Notes: a model not told the origin generated them from the letters alone. A stretch of DNA of 64,000 bases from Archangium lansingense (GCF_026626635.1 NZ_JAPNKA010000001.1:2232001-2296000); one strand, 5' to 3'; shown: positions 17,307-28,157, counted from the first letter of the stretch. Translations and numbers: made by a program.

Positions 17307-17666
17307 ATGCCGCGTGGATTCGATACCTGCCTGGCGGAGGGGGTGGCGCTCTTCAACGCCGGGCACTTCCACGAGGCGCATGAGGCCTGGGAGGAGGCCT
17401 GGCTGTACGAGCGCGGCCCGCGCCGGCTGTTGCTGCAGGGCCTCATTCTCGTGGCGGCGGGGTGGCTCAAACGCGACGCGGGCAATGCCCGGGGCGCCTG
17501 GACGCTCTTCTCCCGCGCCCTGGACCGGCTCGAGTCTCTACCACCCCTGTGTGAGGGCGTGGACTTAGGCCGCTTGCGTCCCCAGGTGGCGTGCTGGCGT
17601 GAGGGCGGTGCCAGCGCTCGGCCCCAGCTCGCTCGGCTGTCTACCCACCAGGCAGGAGACTCTTGA
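17307..17666 (+). CDS. DUF309 family protein
   Basis: 119 residues from ATG 17307. It carries the DUF309 signature, with its His/Glu-rich helix [15 protein letters not shown] at about 18-32 and a second helix with [20 protein letters not shown]. The family is small, helical and of unknown function, and is often found in photosynthetic and delta-proteobacterial genomes. The TGA stop overlaps the next ATG by one base (TGATG), so the two genes are coupled. Confidence 0.85.
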   Translation: MPRGFDTCLAEGVALFNAGHFHEAHEAWEEAWLYERGPRRLLLQGLILVAAGWLKRDAGNARGAWTLFSRALDRLESLPPLCEGVDLGRLRPQVACWREGGASARPQLARLSTHQAGDS

Positions 17667-17860
17667 TGCAACCCTTCGTGGACGACGCCCTGCTGCTCTG
17701 CCCCTACTGCGGTGAGGAGGTGGAGGTGACGGTGGACCCGGGTGGCCCCTCGTCGGAGACGTACGTGGAAGACTGCCCGGTGTGCTGCCGACCGTGGGTG
17801 GTGCACGTCTCCCGAGAGGGGGAGGAGGTGTCCGTCTACCTCGGGCGCGAGGACGACTGA
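17666..17860 (+). CDS. CPXCG-motif cysteine-rich small protein
   Basis: 64 residues from ATG 17666, preceded by a clear ribosome-binding site (ggcaggag). Two zinc-ribbon knuckles are visible: LLCPYCGEE (C12-x2-C15, i.e. CPxCG) and EDCPVCCRPW. This matches the CPXCG-motif family of small proteins with no known function. It is coupled by one-base overlap to the DUF309 gene. Confidence 0.85.
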   Translation: MQPFVDDALLLCPYCGEEVEVTVDPGGPSSETYVEDCPVCCRPWVVHVSREGEEVSVYLGREDD

Positions 17861-18042
17861 GCCGGCCGGAATGGGCCCGCGGCGCGTCGCCTTGACACGT
17901 TCCGAAGCATGGTTCTCTTGAAGCTGTGAGAGACGCCGGGCCCTGAAGACAGCGGGCGCGGCGCCAACAAACAACCACTCGCTTTCAACTCAACCAGCGC
18001 GCCGCTGCTCCGCCCGGAGTGCGACGCGATAAGGAGACGTCC

Positions 18043-18495
18043 ATGCTGAACCGTTGGAACCCGTTCGAGATGAGCAATGGTGCTGTGGCGCTGGGCCCCC
18101 TCATGGCCAAGGAGTTCGACCAGCTCTTCCGCGAGCTGAACGTGCGCCAGGGCAACTCGCGCGAGCTCGTCCCGCCCGCGGACATCTACGAGACGGCCGA
18201 GGGCATCACCCTGCAGGTGGACCTGCCGGGGCATGATCCGAAGGCCATCGAGGTGAAGGTGGAGAACGACACCCTCACCCTCAAGTCGGAGCGCAAGGTG
18301 GTCGAGCGCCCGGAGAAGGACAGCGCGCGGCGCCTGGAGCGCAGCTTCGGCGTGTACGTCCGCTCCTTCGTGCTGCCGCGCACCGTGGACGCGTCCCGGG
18401 TGGAGGCCCGCTACGAGAATGGCGTGCTCACCCTGACGCTGCCGCGGCGCGAGGAGTCCCGGCCCCGCGTGGTCGAGGTGAAGGTCAACAGCTGA
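18043..18495 (+). CDS. Small heat shock protein (Hsp20/alpha-crystallin)
   Basis: 150 residues from ATG 18043 with an aaggag ribosome-binding site 7 nt upstream. An alpha-crystallin domain (about 45-140) starts at PPADIYETAEGITLQVDLPG and ends with the hallmark ENGVLTLTLP. It acts as an ATP-independent holdase chaperone. The 180-bp upstream region contains TTGACA at 17892 and CTTGAA at 17917, but no convincing sigma32 partner element. The stop codon lies inside a 17-bp tandem duplication. Confidence 0.95.
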   Translation: MLNRWNPFEMSNGAVALGPLMAKEFDQLFRELNVRQGNSRELVPPADIYETAEGITLQVDLPGHDPKAIEVKVENDTLTLKSERKVVERPEKDSARRLERSFGVYVRSFVLPRTVDASRVEARYENGVLTLTLPRREESRPRVVEVKVNS

Positions 18496-18524
18496 TGGGG
18501 AAGCGGTGCTGATGGGGAAGCGGT
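18491..18524. repeat. Exact 17-bp tandem duplication over the hsp20 stop codon
   Basis: GCTGATGGGGAAGCGGT occurs twice without a gap, at 18491-18507 and 18508-18524. The first copy includes the hsp20 TGA. Confidence 0.95.
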
Positions 18525-18526
18525 AG

Positions 18527-18568
18527 CGGACGGGCGGGACGGGCCTCTGGGGTGGCTCGTCCCGTCCG
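18527..18568. terminator. Hairpin downstream of hsp20 (convergent region)
   Basis: CGGGACG (18535-18541) pairs with CGTCCCG (18558-18564). Outer CGGA and TCCG arms extend the stem after a 4-nt bulge. There is no T-tract; it lies about 100 bp before the convergent neighbour. Confidence 0.5.
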
Positions 18569-18667
18569 TTCGCAGGCAGCGCAGGACACACGGGCGGCGA
18601 TGCGCACTCACCGGGGCCTCGGAACAGGCCCCTGGAGACGCTTCGCCGCTCGTGTCGTTGGCGCGGA

Positions 18668-19264
18668 CTAGCGCTTGACGGCGGTGGTGGTGCCGCCGAG
18701 CGCCAGCGGCACGCGGAACAGGTCGAGCACCTGCTGCACGTCCAGCGGCTTGGGCAGGCACGCCACGGCGCCGGCCTGCTTGGAGCTCTCCACCACCTCG
18801 GGCGAGTGGGCGGACGTCATGGTGATGAGCCGCACGCCCTCCATCTGCTTGCGGGCGCGGATGCGGCGGCACACCTCGATACCGTCGATGTCCGGCATGT
18901 TCAGGTCGATGAGCATGCCGTGCGGCTTCTGCTCGCTCACGAGCAGGAGCGCCTCGACGCCGCTGGTGGTCGTCTGCAGCTCCACCTGGTTCGCGTAGGG
19001 CTTGAAGGCGCGCTTGATGGCGTCGAGCACCTGCCGCTCGTCATCCACCACCAGCAGGCGCACGGTGCTGCTGCCCAGCTCCTCAGGCACCGGCATCTGG
19101 TGGGTGATGAGGAAGGTGCGAAGGTCCGCCGAGCGCACGCGCCGGTGCCCACCCGGCGTCCGGAACGCCATGAGGATGCCGCGGTCGATCCACTTGCTCA
19201 CCGTGGACGGGTCCACCTGGAGCAACCGGCTGATGTCATGGGTCGTGTAGAGCTGATCCGTCAT
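18668..19264 (-). CDS. HTH (MerR/excisionase-like)-receiver response regulator
   Basis: 198 residues from ATG 19264, with a gaggggag ribosome-binding site. The order is reversed from normal regulators: an N-terminal winged-helix DNA-binding domain of the MerR/excisionase type (1-62; YTTHDISRLLQVDPSTVSKWIDRG, with wing TPGGHRRV), then a receiver (about 68-190) with DD in VVDDER, acceptor Asp in LIDLNMPDIDG and Lys in LPKPLD. No cognate kinase is adjacent. It is 81 bp downstream of kdsC on the same strand. Confidence 0.9.
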   Translation of the reverse strand: MTDQLYTTHDISRLLQVDPSTVSKWIDRGILMAFRTPGGHRRVRSADLRTFLITHQMPVPEELGSSTVRLLVVDDERQVLDAIKRAFKPYANQVELQTTTSGVEALLLVSEQKPHGMLIDLNMPDIDGIEVCRRIRARKQMEGVRLITMTSAHSPEVVESSKQAGAVACLPKPLDVQQVLDLFRVPLALGGTTTAVKR

Positions 19265-19345
19265 CGAACTCCCCTCACTCTGCACTGCTACGTTCCGGCC
19301 TTCATAGGATAAGACACCTAAGCCGGAAGCGAAAATTCTTCGATT

Positions 19346-19924
19346 TCACAACTTGACAGCTTGTAGGGCATCAGGGTCCCTCATGTGTTGAACGGTGGCC
19401 TCCCACCGTCCCGATGCCCTCAAGCACAACTCCACCAGCTCGCGAGCGGCCCCGTAACCTCCCCGGCTCCGCGCCACGTAATGCACTGACTGACGTACCT
19501 CGGCGGCGGCGTCCGCCGGGCAGGCCGACAGGCCCGCCATCCCCAGGGGTCCCAGGTCGTTGACGTCATCCCCCATGTACGCGCACTCCTCGGGGGATGC
19601 CGTGAGCTGGGTCAGAAGCTCTCGGAAGCCGGCCGCCTTGTTCTTGCGGCCCTGCAGCACCGCGGTGAGGCCCAGCTCCCGGCCACGCACTTCCACGATG
19701 GAGGAGCTGCGCGCGGTGAGGATGGCGGTACGCAACCCCGCCAGCCTCGCCATCACCAGACCGTGGCCGTCCTTGACGTCGAAGCGCTTCATCGCCTCGC
19801 CGCCATCGCCGTAATACAGGCCACCATCCGTGAGGACGCCGTCCACGTCGAAGACGAGCAGACGCACGCGTGCCGCGCGCTCTGTCAGCTCGTCCCTGCT
19901 CGGTTTGGGCGGCAGCTCCGTCAT
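19346..19924 (-). CDS. kdsC: KdsC-type HAD phosphatase (Kdo-8-phosphate phosphatase)
   Basis: 192 residues, close to the family's usual ~180. HAD motif I is LLVFDVDGVLTDGGLYYGD, motif II the Thr in AILTARSS, and motif IV CAYMGDDVNDL. There is no cap domain, as in tetrameric KdsC enzymes. It releases Kdo from Kdo-8-phosphate, the step after KdsA. The next gene upstream on the same strand is kdsA, 62 bp away, which supports the specific assignment over other HAD phosphatases. Confidence 0.9.
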   Translation of the reverse strand: MTELPPKPSRDELTERAARVRLLVFDVDGVLTDGGLYYGDGGEAMKRFDVKDGHGLVMARLAGLRTAILTARSSSIVEVRGRELGLTAVLQGRKNKAAGFRELLTQLTASPEECAYMGDDVNDLGPLGMAGLSACPADAAAEVRQSVHYVARSRGGYGAARELVELCLRASGRWEATVQHMRDPDALQAVKL

Positions 19925-19986
19925 GTCGTGCCCCTAGGACTCCCTCCCCACGACTTCGTTCACACTACTTACCGCGAATTTCCCCA

Positions 19987-22472
<2,486 letters not shown>

Positions 22473-22536
22473 TCAATGATTCTGTCAACGCCCCCGGACG
22501 GTCGCCTGGTCGCGGAAGTCCAGCAAGGGGTGCATT

Positions 22537-22770
22537 TCACTCCTGGCTCTGGGTCCGAGGGCGGGATTCGGCGTAGTCGCGAGCCCGGGGCTCGCAGTTG
22601 CGCTGCTCCCGCAGGGGACAGTGGCGGCAGGACCACCCGTCCCAGCCGCGTTTCACCGCGAGATGAAGACAGGCGTCATAGTTGAAGCAGAACAGGTTGC
22701 GCTGGACCTCCACCGCCGTCTCGTCACGCAGGGCGGAAGGCAGAGGACTCGGGCAGGGTGTGATGGACAA
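22537..22770 (-). CDS. Small cysteine-rich protein of unknown function
   Basis: 77 residues from a TTG at 22770, chosen because a GGAGG site lies 8 nt upstream; the frame is open further to 22884. The core shows two cysteine pairs, CFNYDAC and WSCRHCPLRE, joined by a short helical segment (LHLAVKRGWDG). This pattern looks like a small metal-binding or disulfide motif, and the tail is polar. It sits downstream of a terminator at 22854-22911, so it probably has its own promoter. I recognise no named family. Confidence 0.6.
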   Translation of the reverse strand: MSITPCPSPLPSALRDETAVEVQRNLFCFNYDACLHLAVKRGWDGWSCRHCPLREQRNCEPRARDYAESRPRTQSQE

Positions 22771-22853
22771 GGTCTGGGCCTCCAGCGGATGAACGGGCCT
22801 TTCCCCCCGCACCTGCAACAGGGTTGTTGCACGCGCATTCCCGAGGACCCGGC

Positions 22854-22911
22854 AAAAAAAGGACCGCCCGTCCCGCGGCCCCAAGCGTGGAGGGGTGCGC
22901 GAAACGGGCGG
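22854..22911 (-). terminator. Intrinsic terminator on the minus strand
   Basis: ACGGGCGG (22904-22911) and CCGCCCGT (22864-22871) form the stem. Read on the minus strand it is followed by a run of seven T (A-run at 22854-22860). It ends a short transcription unit that starts upstream of 23006. Confidence 0.75.
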
Positions 22912-22955
22912 GCCCGAACTGCCAGCGTCAACACTTCCGCCGCCTGGTGGCTTCT

Positions 22956-23006
22956 TCAGCGCGCCAGACGAGCGGAGGTGGACGCCTGACTCTTGCTGTC
23001 GGTCAA
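22956..23006 (-). CDS. Possible 16-residue peptide behind a near-perfect Shine-Dalgarno
   Basis: On the minus strand, aaaggaggtgat (23009-23020) is fully complementary to the 16S rRNA 3' end and precedes TTG 23006. The frame encodes MTDSKSQASTSARLAR and stops; an intrinsic terminator follows about 50 bp later. The ~350-bp gap between the cysteine-rich gene and the ABC exporter holds nothing else I can support. It could be a leader or small peptide, or the ribosome-binding motif could serve a function other than translation. Confidence 0.35.
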   Translation of the reverse strand: MTDSKSQASTSARLAR

Positions 23007-23119
23007 GGCATCACCTCCTTTCTGCGGCGCCATATGTAATGGCGGGTATTTCACCGCGCCACTCTGCTTGAGAGGTGTGCCTCGCCTAGGGGGAGGGCAG
23101 GCAGGAGGAGGAGCGCTCC

Positions 23120-24898
23120 TCAGGCTGCCACGAACTGACGCTCCACCAGCCGGCGGTAGAGGCCCTCCTGGCCCATGAGCGCCGCGTGGTTGCCGCTCTG
23201 CACCACCTTGCCGCCCTCCAGTACCAGCACGCGGTCCGCGCCAATCACCGTGGACAGGCGGTGGGCGATGATGATGGTGGAGCGGCCCTTCATCAGTCGA
23301 TCCAAGGCCTCCTGCACCAGGTGCTCGCTCTCCGCGTCGAGCGCGCTGGTGGCCTCGTCCAGCACCAGCAGGCGCGGGTTCTTGAGCACCGCGCGGGCAA
23401 TGGCGATGCGCTGCTTCTGGCCGCCGGAGAGCTGCACGCCGCGCTCACCCACCATCGTGCGGTAGCCCTCGGGGAAGCGGGAGATGAACTCGTGTGCGTT
23501 GGCGGCACGTGCGGCGGCCTCTACCTCGGCGTCGGTGGCGTCCATGCGGCCGTAGCGGATGTTGTCCGAGATGGAGGTGGCGAAGAGCATCGGCTCCTGC
23601 GCCACCGTGCCAATCTGCTGCCGCAGCCACTCGGGGTCGAGCGAGCCCAGCTCCCTGCCATCCAACACCACGCGCCCGCCCTGCGGGTCGTACATGCGGG
23701 CCAGCAGCCCGGCGATGGTGGACTTGCCCGCGCCCGAGGGGCCGACGATGGCCACCACCTCGCCCGGGTCCAGCTTCAGGTCGATGCTCTGCAGCACCGG
23801 CACGTCCGGGCGCGTGGGGTAGGCGAAGCGCACCTGCTGGAACTCGACGCGGCCCTGCACGGACGCCAAGCGCTCGCCGACCGAGGCGGGGATGGCGGGC
23901 TGGCGGTCAATGAGCTCGAAGACGCGCTCGGCGGCACCGGCGGCGCGCATGAAGTCGGCCCACAGGTCCGTCAAGGCACCCAGCCCGAAGGCCACCATCA
24001 TCGAATAGATGAGGAAGGAGGTGAGGCTGCCCACCGTCATCTTGCCGTCCAGCACCAGCCGGCCGCCGAACCAGAGCACTGCCGCCGAGGCGAGGTAGCC
24101 GGCAGAGGAGGCCGCGGCCATGAAGACGGCGGACTGACGCACCCGGCGGCGCGCGACGTCATAGGCGCGCTCAGTGGCAGAGCGGTAGCGCTCCACCTCG
24201 TGCCGCTCGGCGGCGAAGGAGCGCACGGTACGGATGCCGGAGAGGCTCTCCTCGGCCACCTCGTTGGCGGTGGCCAGCGCGTCCTGAGTCTGCTTGGAGA
24301 GCCCGCGCACCCTGCGGCCGTACGTCACGGCCCCCACCGCCACCGCCGGCACGATGGCCATCATCAGCCCCGTGAGGATTGGCGAGGTGTAGAGCAGCAG
24401 CGCAATGCCGCCCAGCGCCTGCGCCGCGTTGCGCAGGCCCATGGAGATGTTCACGCTCACGGCGTTCTGTAGCACCGTGGTGTCCGAGGCCAGCCGGTTG
24501 GTGAGCTCGCCCGTCTTGCGCTCGTCGAAGAAGCCCACCTCCTGGGCCATGAGGCTCGCGAAGAGGTCCTGCCGCAGCTTCGTCACCACGCGCTCGCCCG
24601 CGGTGGTGAAGAGGTAGTAGCGCAGCGCCATCGCCACGCCCTGCAGCAGGAAGACAGCCACCATGCTCAGGGCGATTTTGTCGATCTGCGAGCGGTCTCC
24701 CGCCTTGAGGGCCTGGTCGATGATGTCGCCGATGGCCTTCGGGTACACCAGCATCAGGCCGCTGGCGATCAGCAGGAAGGCGATGCCGCCCATGATCCTG
24801 CGCGCCTGGGGGCGGGCGAGGCTCAGGACGCGGCGCACCGTCACGCGGGAGATTCTGGGCTTCTTGGAGGCGTCGGGTTTCTGGGGGGCGTCGGACAC
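23120..24898 (-). CDS. ABC exporter, MsbA-like (permease-ATPase fusion)
   Basis: 592 residues. Six membrane helices occupy about 30-320 (type I exporter fold) and an ATPase domain about 350-585. Walker A is GPSGAGKST, signature LSGGQKQR, and Walker B LLVLDEATSALD with the H-loop IIAHRLST. Size and architecture match lipid A/multidrug exporters. Its place 62 bp after kdsB, in a Kdo block, favours lipid A-core flipping. A general multidrug exporter cannot be excluded from sequence alone. Confidence 0.88.
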   Translation of the reverse strand: MSDAPQKPDASKKPRISRVTVRRVLSLARPQARRIMGGIAFLLIASGLMLVYPKAIGDIIDQALKAGDRSQIDKIALSMVAVFLLQGVAMALRYYLFTTAGERVVTKLRQDLFASLMAQEVGFFDERKTGELTNRLASDTTVLQNAVSVNISMGLRNAAQALGGIALLLYTSPILTGLMMAIVPAVAVGAVTYGRRVRGLSKQTQDALATANEVAEESLSGIRTVRSFAAERHEVERYRSATERAYDVARRRVRQSAVFMAAASSAGYLASAAVLWFGGRLVLDGKMTVGSLTSFLIYSMMVAFGLGALTDLWADFMRAAGAAERVFELIDRQPAIPASVGERLASVQGRVEFQQVRFAYPTRPDVPVLQSIDLKLDPGEVVAIVGPSGAGKSTIAGLLARMYDPQGGRVVLDGRELGSLDPEWLRQQIGTVAQEPMLFATSISDNIRYGRMDATDAEVEAAARAANAHEFISRFPEGYRTMVGERGVQLSGGQKQRIAIARAVLKNPRLLVLDEATSALDAESEHLVQEALDRLMKGRSTIIIAHRLSTVIGADRVLVLEGGKVVQSGNHAALMGQEGLYRRLVERQFVAA

Positions 24899-24960
24899 GC
24901 GCGCAGACTAACGCGGGTCGTGCCACTCCGCATGTCTACCTGGAGGACAGGGGGCCAGGT

Positions 24961-25701
24961 TCAGCGGTCCCGCATCGCCGCTTCCACCCTGCCCACGTCC
25001 TCGGGCACGTCCACCGCCACCGAGCGCCCCGTCACCTTCCCGCAGCGGATGCGGATACCGTGCTCCAACGCTCGTAGCTGCTCCAACTTCTCTGCCTGCT
25101 CCAGCGGGGTGGCGCTCAGCTCCGCCAGCCGCAGCAGCGTGTTGCGCCGGTAGCCGTATAGCCCCAGGTGCGCCCAGCGCTTCACCGCCCCCGACTCGCC
25201 CGGCTCTCGGACGAAGGGCACCGTGCTGCGGCTGAAGTAGAGCGCGTCCCCGTTGAGCGCCAGCACCGCCTTCACCACGTGCGGGCTGTCCTCCTCGGCC
25301 GCCTCCAGCGGGCGCGCCAGCGTCCCCATCTCCACCGACGCGTCAGCGAAGAGACCCGCCAGCACCCGCAGTGACGCCGGGTCCACCAGCGGTTCGTCGC
25401 CCTGCACGTTCACCCAGACGTCCACCTCCGGCCGGGCCCGCGCCACCTCCGCCACCCGGTCCGTTCCCGTGGCGCACTCGGGCGACGTCATCACCGCCTT
25501 GCCACCGAAGCGTTCCACCGTCTCCTGGATGCGGATGTCGTCGGTGGCCACCACCACCTCGTGAAAGACGCCTGCCTCCTGGCAGCGCCGCCAGACGTGC
25601 TCGATCATCGGCCGGCCGGCGATGAGGGCCAGCGGCTTGCCGGGAAAACGCGTGCTGGCATAGCGGGCGGGGATGACGGCGACAGTACGAGGAGCGGACA
25701 T
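24961..25701 (-). CDS. kdsB: CMP-Kdo synthetase (3-deoxy-manno-octulosonate cytidylyltransferase)
   Basis: 246 residues from ATG 25701, the usual length. The nucleotide-binding N-terminus VAVIPARYASTRFPGKPL and the metal/substrate motif VNVQGDEPLVDP are diagnostic. It activates Kdo with CTP for transfer to lipid A. It is the first gene of a two-gene unit with the MsbA-like exporter and divergent from wecB (95 bp between starts). Confidence 0.96.
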   Translation of the reverse strand: MSAPRTVAVIPARYASTRFPGKPLALIAGRPMIEHVWRRCQEAGVFHEVVVATDDIRIQETVERFGGKAVMTSPECATGTDRVAEVARARPEVDVWVNVQGDEPLVDPASLRVLAGLFADASVEMGTLARPLEAAEEDSPHVVKAVLALNGDALYFSRSTVPFVREPGESGAVKRWAHLGLYGYRRNTLLRLAELSATPLEQAEKLEQLRALEHGIRIRCGKVTGRSVAVDVPEDVGRVEAAMRDR

Positions 25702-25796
25702 GGTGCGCCCCTCTCTATCAGATCCACGACGCTGCAAAGCCTCGGAGGGAGGGGGGCACTAGGCAGTCAGGGGCTCGTGCCTACCTTCCCGCCACC

Positions 25797-26969
25797 ATGA
25801 AGAAGGTCCTCCATATTGTCGGCGCTCGTCCCAACTTCATGAAGGTGGCCCCCATCCATCGGGCCATCTCCGAGCGCGACGCGCTCGAACAGAAGTTGGT
25901 GCACACCGGGCAGCACTACGACGTGAAGATGAGTGATGTCTTCTTCACCGACCTGGGCATGCCCGCCCCGGACATTTATCTCGGCGTCGGCTCGGGCAGC
26001 CACGCGGAGCAGACCGCCAAGGTGATGCTCGAGCTGGAGAAGGTGTTCGCCAGCGAGAAGCCCGACCTCGTCTCCGTGGTGGGCGATGTCAACAGCACCC
26101 TGGCCGCCGCGCTCGTGGCGGTGAAGATGGGCATCCCCATCGCCCACGTGGAGGCGGGCTTGCGCAGCTTCGACCCCGCCATGCCCGAGGAGATCAACCG
26201 CGTCCTCACCGACCGCATCTCGAACTTGCTGCTGACGCCCTCGGCCGACGCGGACGCCAACCTCATCCGCGAGGGCTTGGAGCCCGAACGCATCCGGTTG
26301 GTGGGCAATGTGATGATCGACTCGCTGCTGGCGGCCCGGGAGAAGGCGCTGCGGCTGTCCACGCTCGAGGACATGGGCCTCAACGCCCGCGGCTACGCGG
26401 TGTGCACCCTGCATCGCGCCTCCAACGTGGATGACGCCCAGGTGCTCACCGGGTTGCTCTCCGCTCTGGGCCACGTGGCCAGCCGCCTGCCCGTGGTGTT
26501 CCCCGTCCACCCGCGCACCCGTAAGCGCATCGCGGAGCTGGGACTGGGCGCCTCGCTGGAGCGCACCCCGGGCCTGCGGCTGGTGGACCCCATGGGCTAT
26601 CTGGAGTTCCTCGCGCTCACTTCCCAGGCCCGACTCGTCTTCACCGACTCCGGCGGCCTCCAGGAAGAGACCACCGTGCTCGGCATTCCCTGCCTCACCG
26701 TGCGCGAGAACACCGAGCGCCCCATCACCGTGGACCTCGGCACCAACCTCGTGGTGGGCACCGACCCGGTCCGCATCCGGCAGGCCGCGGACCGCATCCT
26801 CGATGGTTATGAAAAGAAGGGCCGCGTCCCGGACCTGTGGGACGGGCGCACCGGCGAGCGCATCGCTCGTCTCTACGAGGAGTTCCTCGGGTTGGGGAAG
26901 GCGCCGCGGCGCGCGACCGAGAGCCGGATTCTTTCCTCCACTCCGGGAGCGGAGCACCACCCCGTTTGA
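25797..26969 (+). CDS. wecB: UDP-N-acetylglucosamine 2-epimerase (non-hydrolysing)
   Basis: 390 residues. Family features include the N-terminal VGARPNFMKVAPIHRA, HTGQHYDVKMSD, the active-site stretch HVEAGLRSFD, and the C-terminal UDP-binding segment FTDSGGLQEET. It interconverts UDP-GlcNAc and UDP-ManNAc for cell-surface polysaccharides. No strong ribosome-binding site precedes the ATG, and only a short leader seems likely. A weak hairpin (CGGGCG at 26979-26984 with CGCCCG at 26998-27003) follows the stop. Confidence 0.95.
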   Translation: MKKVLHIVGARPNFMKVAPIHRAISERDALEQKLVHTGQHYDVKMSDVFFTDLGMPAPDIYLGVGSGSHAEQTAKVMLELEKVFASEKPDLVSVVGDVNSTLAAALVAVKMGIPIAHVEAGLRSFDPAMPEEINRVLTDRISNLLLTPSADADANLIREGLEPERIRLVGNVMIDSLLAAREKALRLSTLEDMGLNARGYAVCTLHRASNVDDAQVLTGLLSALGHVASRLPVVFPVHPRTRKRIAELGLGASLERTPGLRLVDPMGYLEFLALTSQARLVFTDSGGLQEETTVLGIPCLTVRENTERPITVDLGTNLVVGTDPVRIRQAADRILDGYEKKGRVPDLWDGRTGERIARLYEEFLGLGKAPRRATESRILSSTPGAEHHPV

Positions 26970-27042
26970 GGGGGCGGCCGGGCGGGACGCTGGTTCTCGC
27001 CCGCTCCTGCTCATTGTTCACGGGGAGTGCTCCCCGTGCTTG

Positions 27043-27348
27043 CTAGAAGCGCGGTGGCAGGCCTCCGGGGCTCGGGTACACCGCCTCCGTGAGGTTCGTC
27101 AGCCCGCAGTGATGCGTGCAGACGCACTCCGTCTTCGCCAGGATGGGCCTGTTGAGCTGCAGCACTTGCGGATTGAGGAGCAGCGCTCCTCCCGTGATGC
27201 CCTGACAGTCTTCCTCCGAGAGCTCTGCCATCGACTTCCCGCAGGTGCCCTCGGGTAACGAGTCCCGCTGCTCCGAGGTAAGGCTCGCCCGGAAGCGCGG
27301 GTCCTTCCACGCCCGGATGATGGTCGCGTGTCCATCGCGCCTGACCAC
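27043..27348 (-). CDS. Orphan mersacidin/lichenicidin-type lanthipeptide precursor (start uncertain)
   Basis: 101 residues from GTG 27348. The leader has the family signature TIIRAWKDPRFRASLTSEQR followed by LPEGTCG and AELSEEDCQGITGG. The double-Gly site after residue 54 would release a 47-residue core containing KTECVCTHHCGLTNLTEAVYP: three Cys plus several Thr and Ser. The start is problematic. Close family members begin shortly before TIIRAW with an ATG, and an ATG does exist at 27335, but it is one base out of frame. That suggests a recent frameshift, a sequence error, or true use of the GTG. No LanM or transporter gene is adjacent. Confidence 0.7.
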   Translation of the reverse strand: MVRRDGHATIIRAWKDPRFRASLTSEQRDSLPEGTCGKSMAELSEEDCQGITGGALLLNPQVLQLNRPILAKTECVCTHHCGLTNLTEAVYPSPGGLPPRF

Positions 27349-27714
27349 AGGGCGTGTTGCACTCCACGCCGAAGTTGATGACCGAGATGCAGCACGAGCG
27401 GCGATAGCTGGCTCATCACCAGCGCTTCGATGGGGACGTCGCGGGTGCCGGGACTGGCGGCCGGGTGACTCGCCGCGTTGCTCCGGCCCCCGTCCGGCCC
27501 CGAACACTTCCGGAGGACCAGACGCACTTTCTCCTACGAACCGGTGATGACGACGACCTTCGACGTAGCGAGCGTGTGCGCATGGACTGGGTCCTCGGCC
27601 AGGCGGGCGGTATTGGCGTACGCTCCGCCCTCTCGGAGGTATCCCCCCCTCTCCGTGCGTCCGCCCCGGCGGCCTTCGACTCACAGCTCCTGACCCGCGC
27701 TCCTGGCTGCTCCC
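27349..27714. other. Gap without a convincing gene
   Basis: Several short frames overlap here on both strands, but none has both a start signal and a recognisable product. On the minus strand, 27412-27344 encodes a lanthipeptide-core-like string, SCCISVINFGVECNTPCG, directly after two stop codons. It may be the remnant of a second precursor. Confidence 0.5.
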
Positions 27715-28092
27715 ATGACCGAGCCCCTCCACTCCACAGCCACCGCCACCCCCATCCTGATAGTCGACGACGACCCGGACATCCGCGAGGCCCTTCGCGA
27801 CATCCTCGACGACGCGGGCTACAGCGTCGTCCTCGCGTTCCACGGCCAGATGGCGCTGGAGCTGCTGGGGACCATGGGCCCGCCGTGCCTCGTCCTGCTC
27901 GACTGGATGATGCCCGTGATGGATGGGGCGCAGTTCCTTCACCTGCTCCGCGAGAATCCCCTCTACGACACCGTGAAGGTCATCCTCTGCACCGCGAGCG
28001 GACGGGACGTGCCTCCCGGAGCACAGGGGCTCCTGCGCAAGCCCTTCGAGCTGGATGAGCTGCTGGCCGTCGTGTCCGAGTCCTGCGGCTGA
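27715..28092 (+). CDS. Single-domain CheY-like response regulator
   Basis: 125 residues that are entirely a receiver domain: acidic VDDDPD near the N-terminus, phospho-acceptor Asp in VLLDWMMPVMDG, and Lys in LLRKPFELDEL. No output domain is present, so it works by protein contact or as a phosphate relay or sink. No kinase is adjacent. It lies just before the region with two palindromes. Confidence 0.92.
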   Translation: MTEPLHSTATATPILIVDDDPDIREALRDILDDAGYSVVLAFHGQMALELLGTMGPPCLVLLDWMMPVMDGAQFLHLLRENPLYDTVKVILCTASGRDVPPGAQGLLRKPFELDELLAVVSESCG

Positions 28093-28157
28093 GCACTGTC
28101 GGCCGCGCTTCTCGGGCTCCTTGAAGCAGGGGAGCGTTCCGGGCCTCGGGTGCCCGC

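Noticed and set aside
17892..17922. Sigma32-type promoter of hsp20
   Set aside because: TTGACA and CTTGAA are present but neither has a matching -10 element at proper distance.
23007..23022. Fragment of a 16S rRNA 3' end on the plus strand
   Set aside because: Only the ~13-nt anti-Shine-Dalgarno wording matches; flanking sequence is not rRNA. It is better read as a minus-strand ribosome-binding site.
27478..27693. Short plus-strand frame before the CheY-like gene
   Set aside because: No ribosome-binding site, Arg/Pro/Ser-rich composition, and it overlaps the precursor remnants on the other strand.
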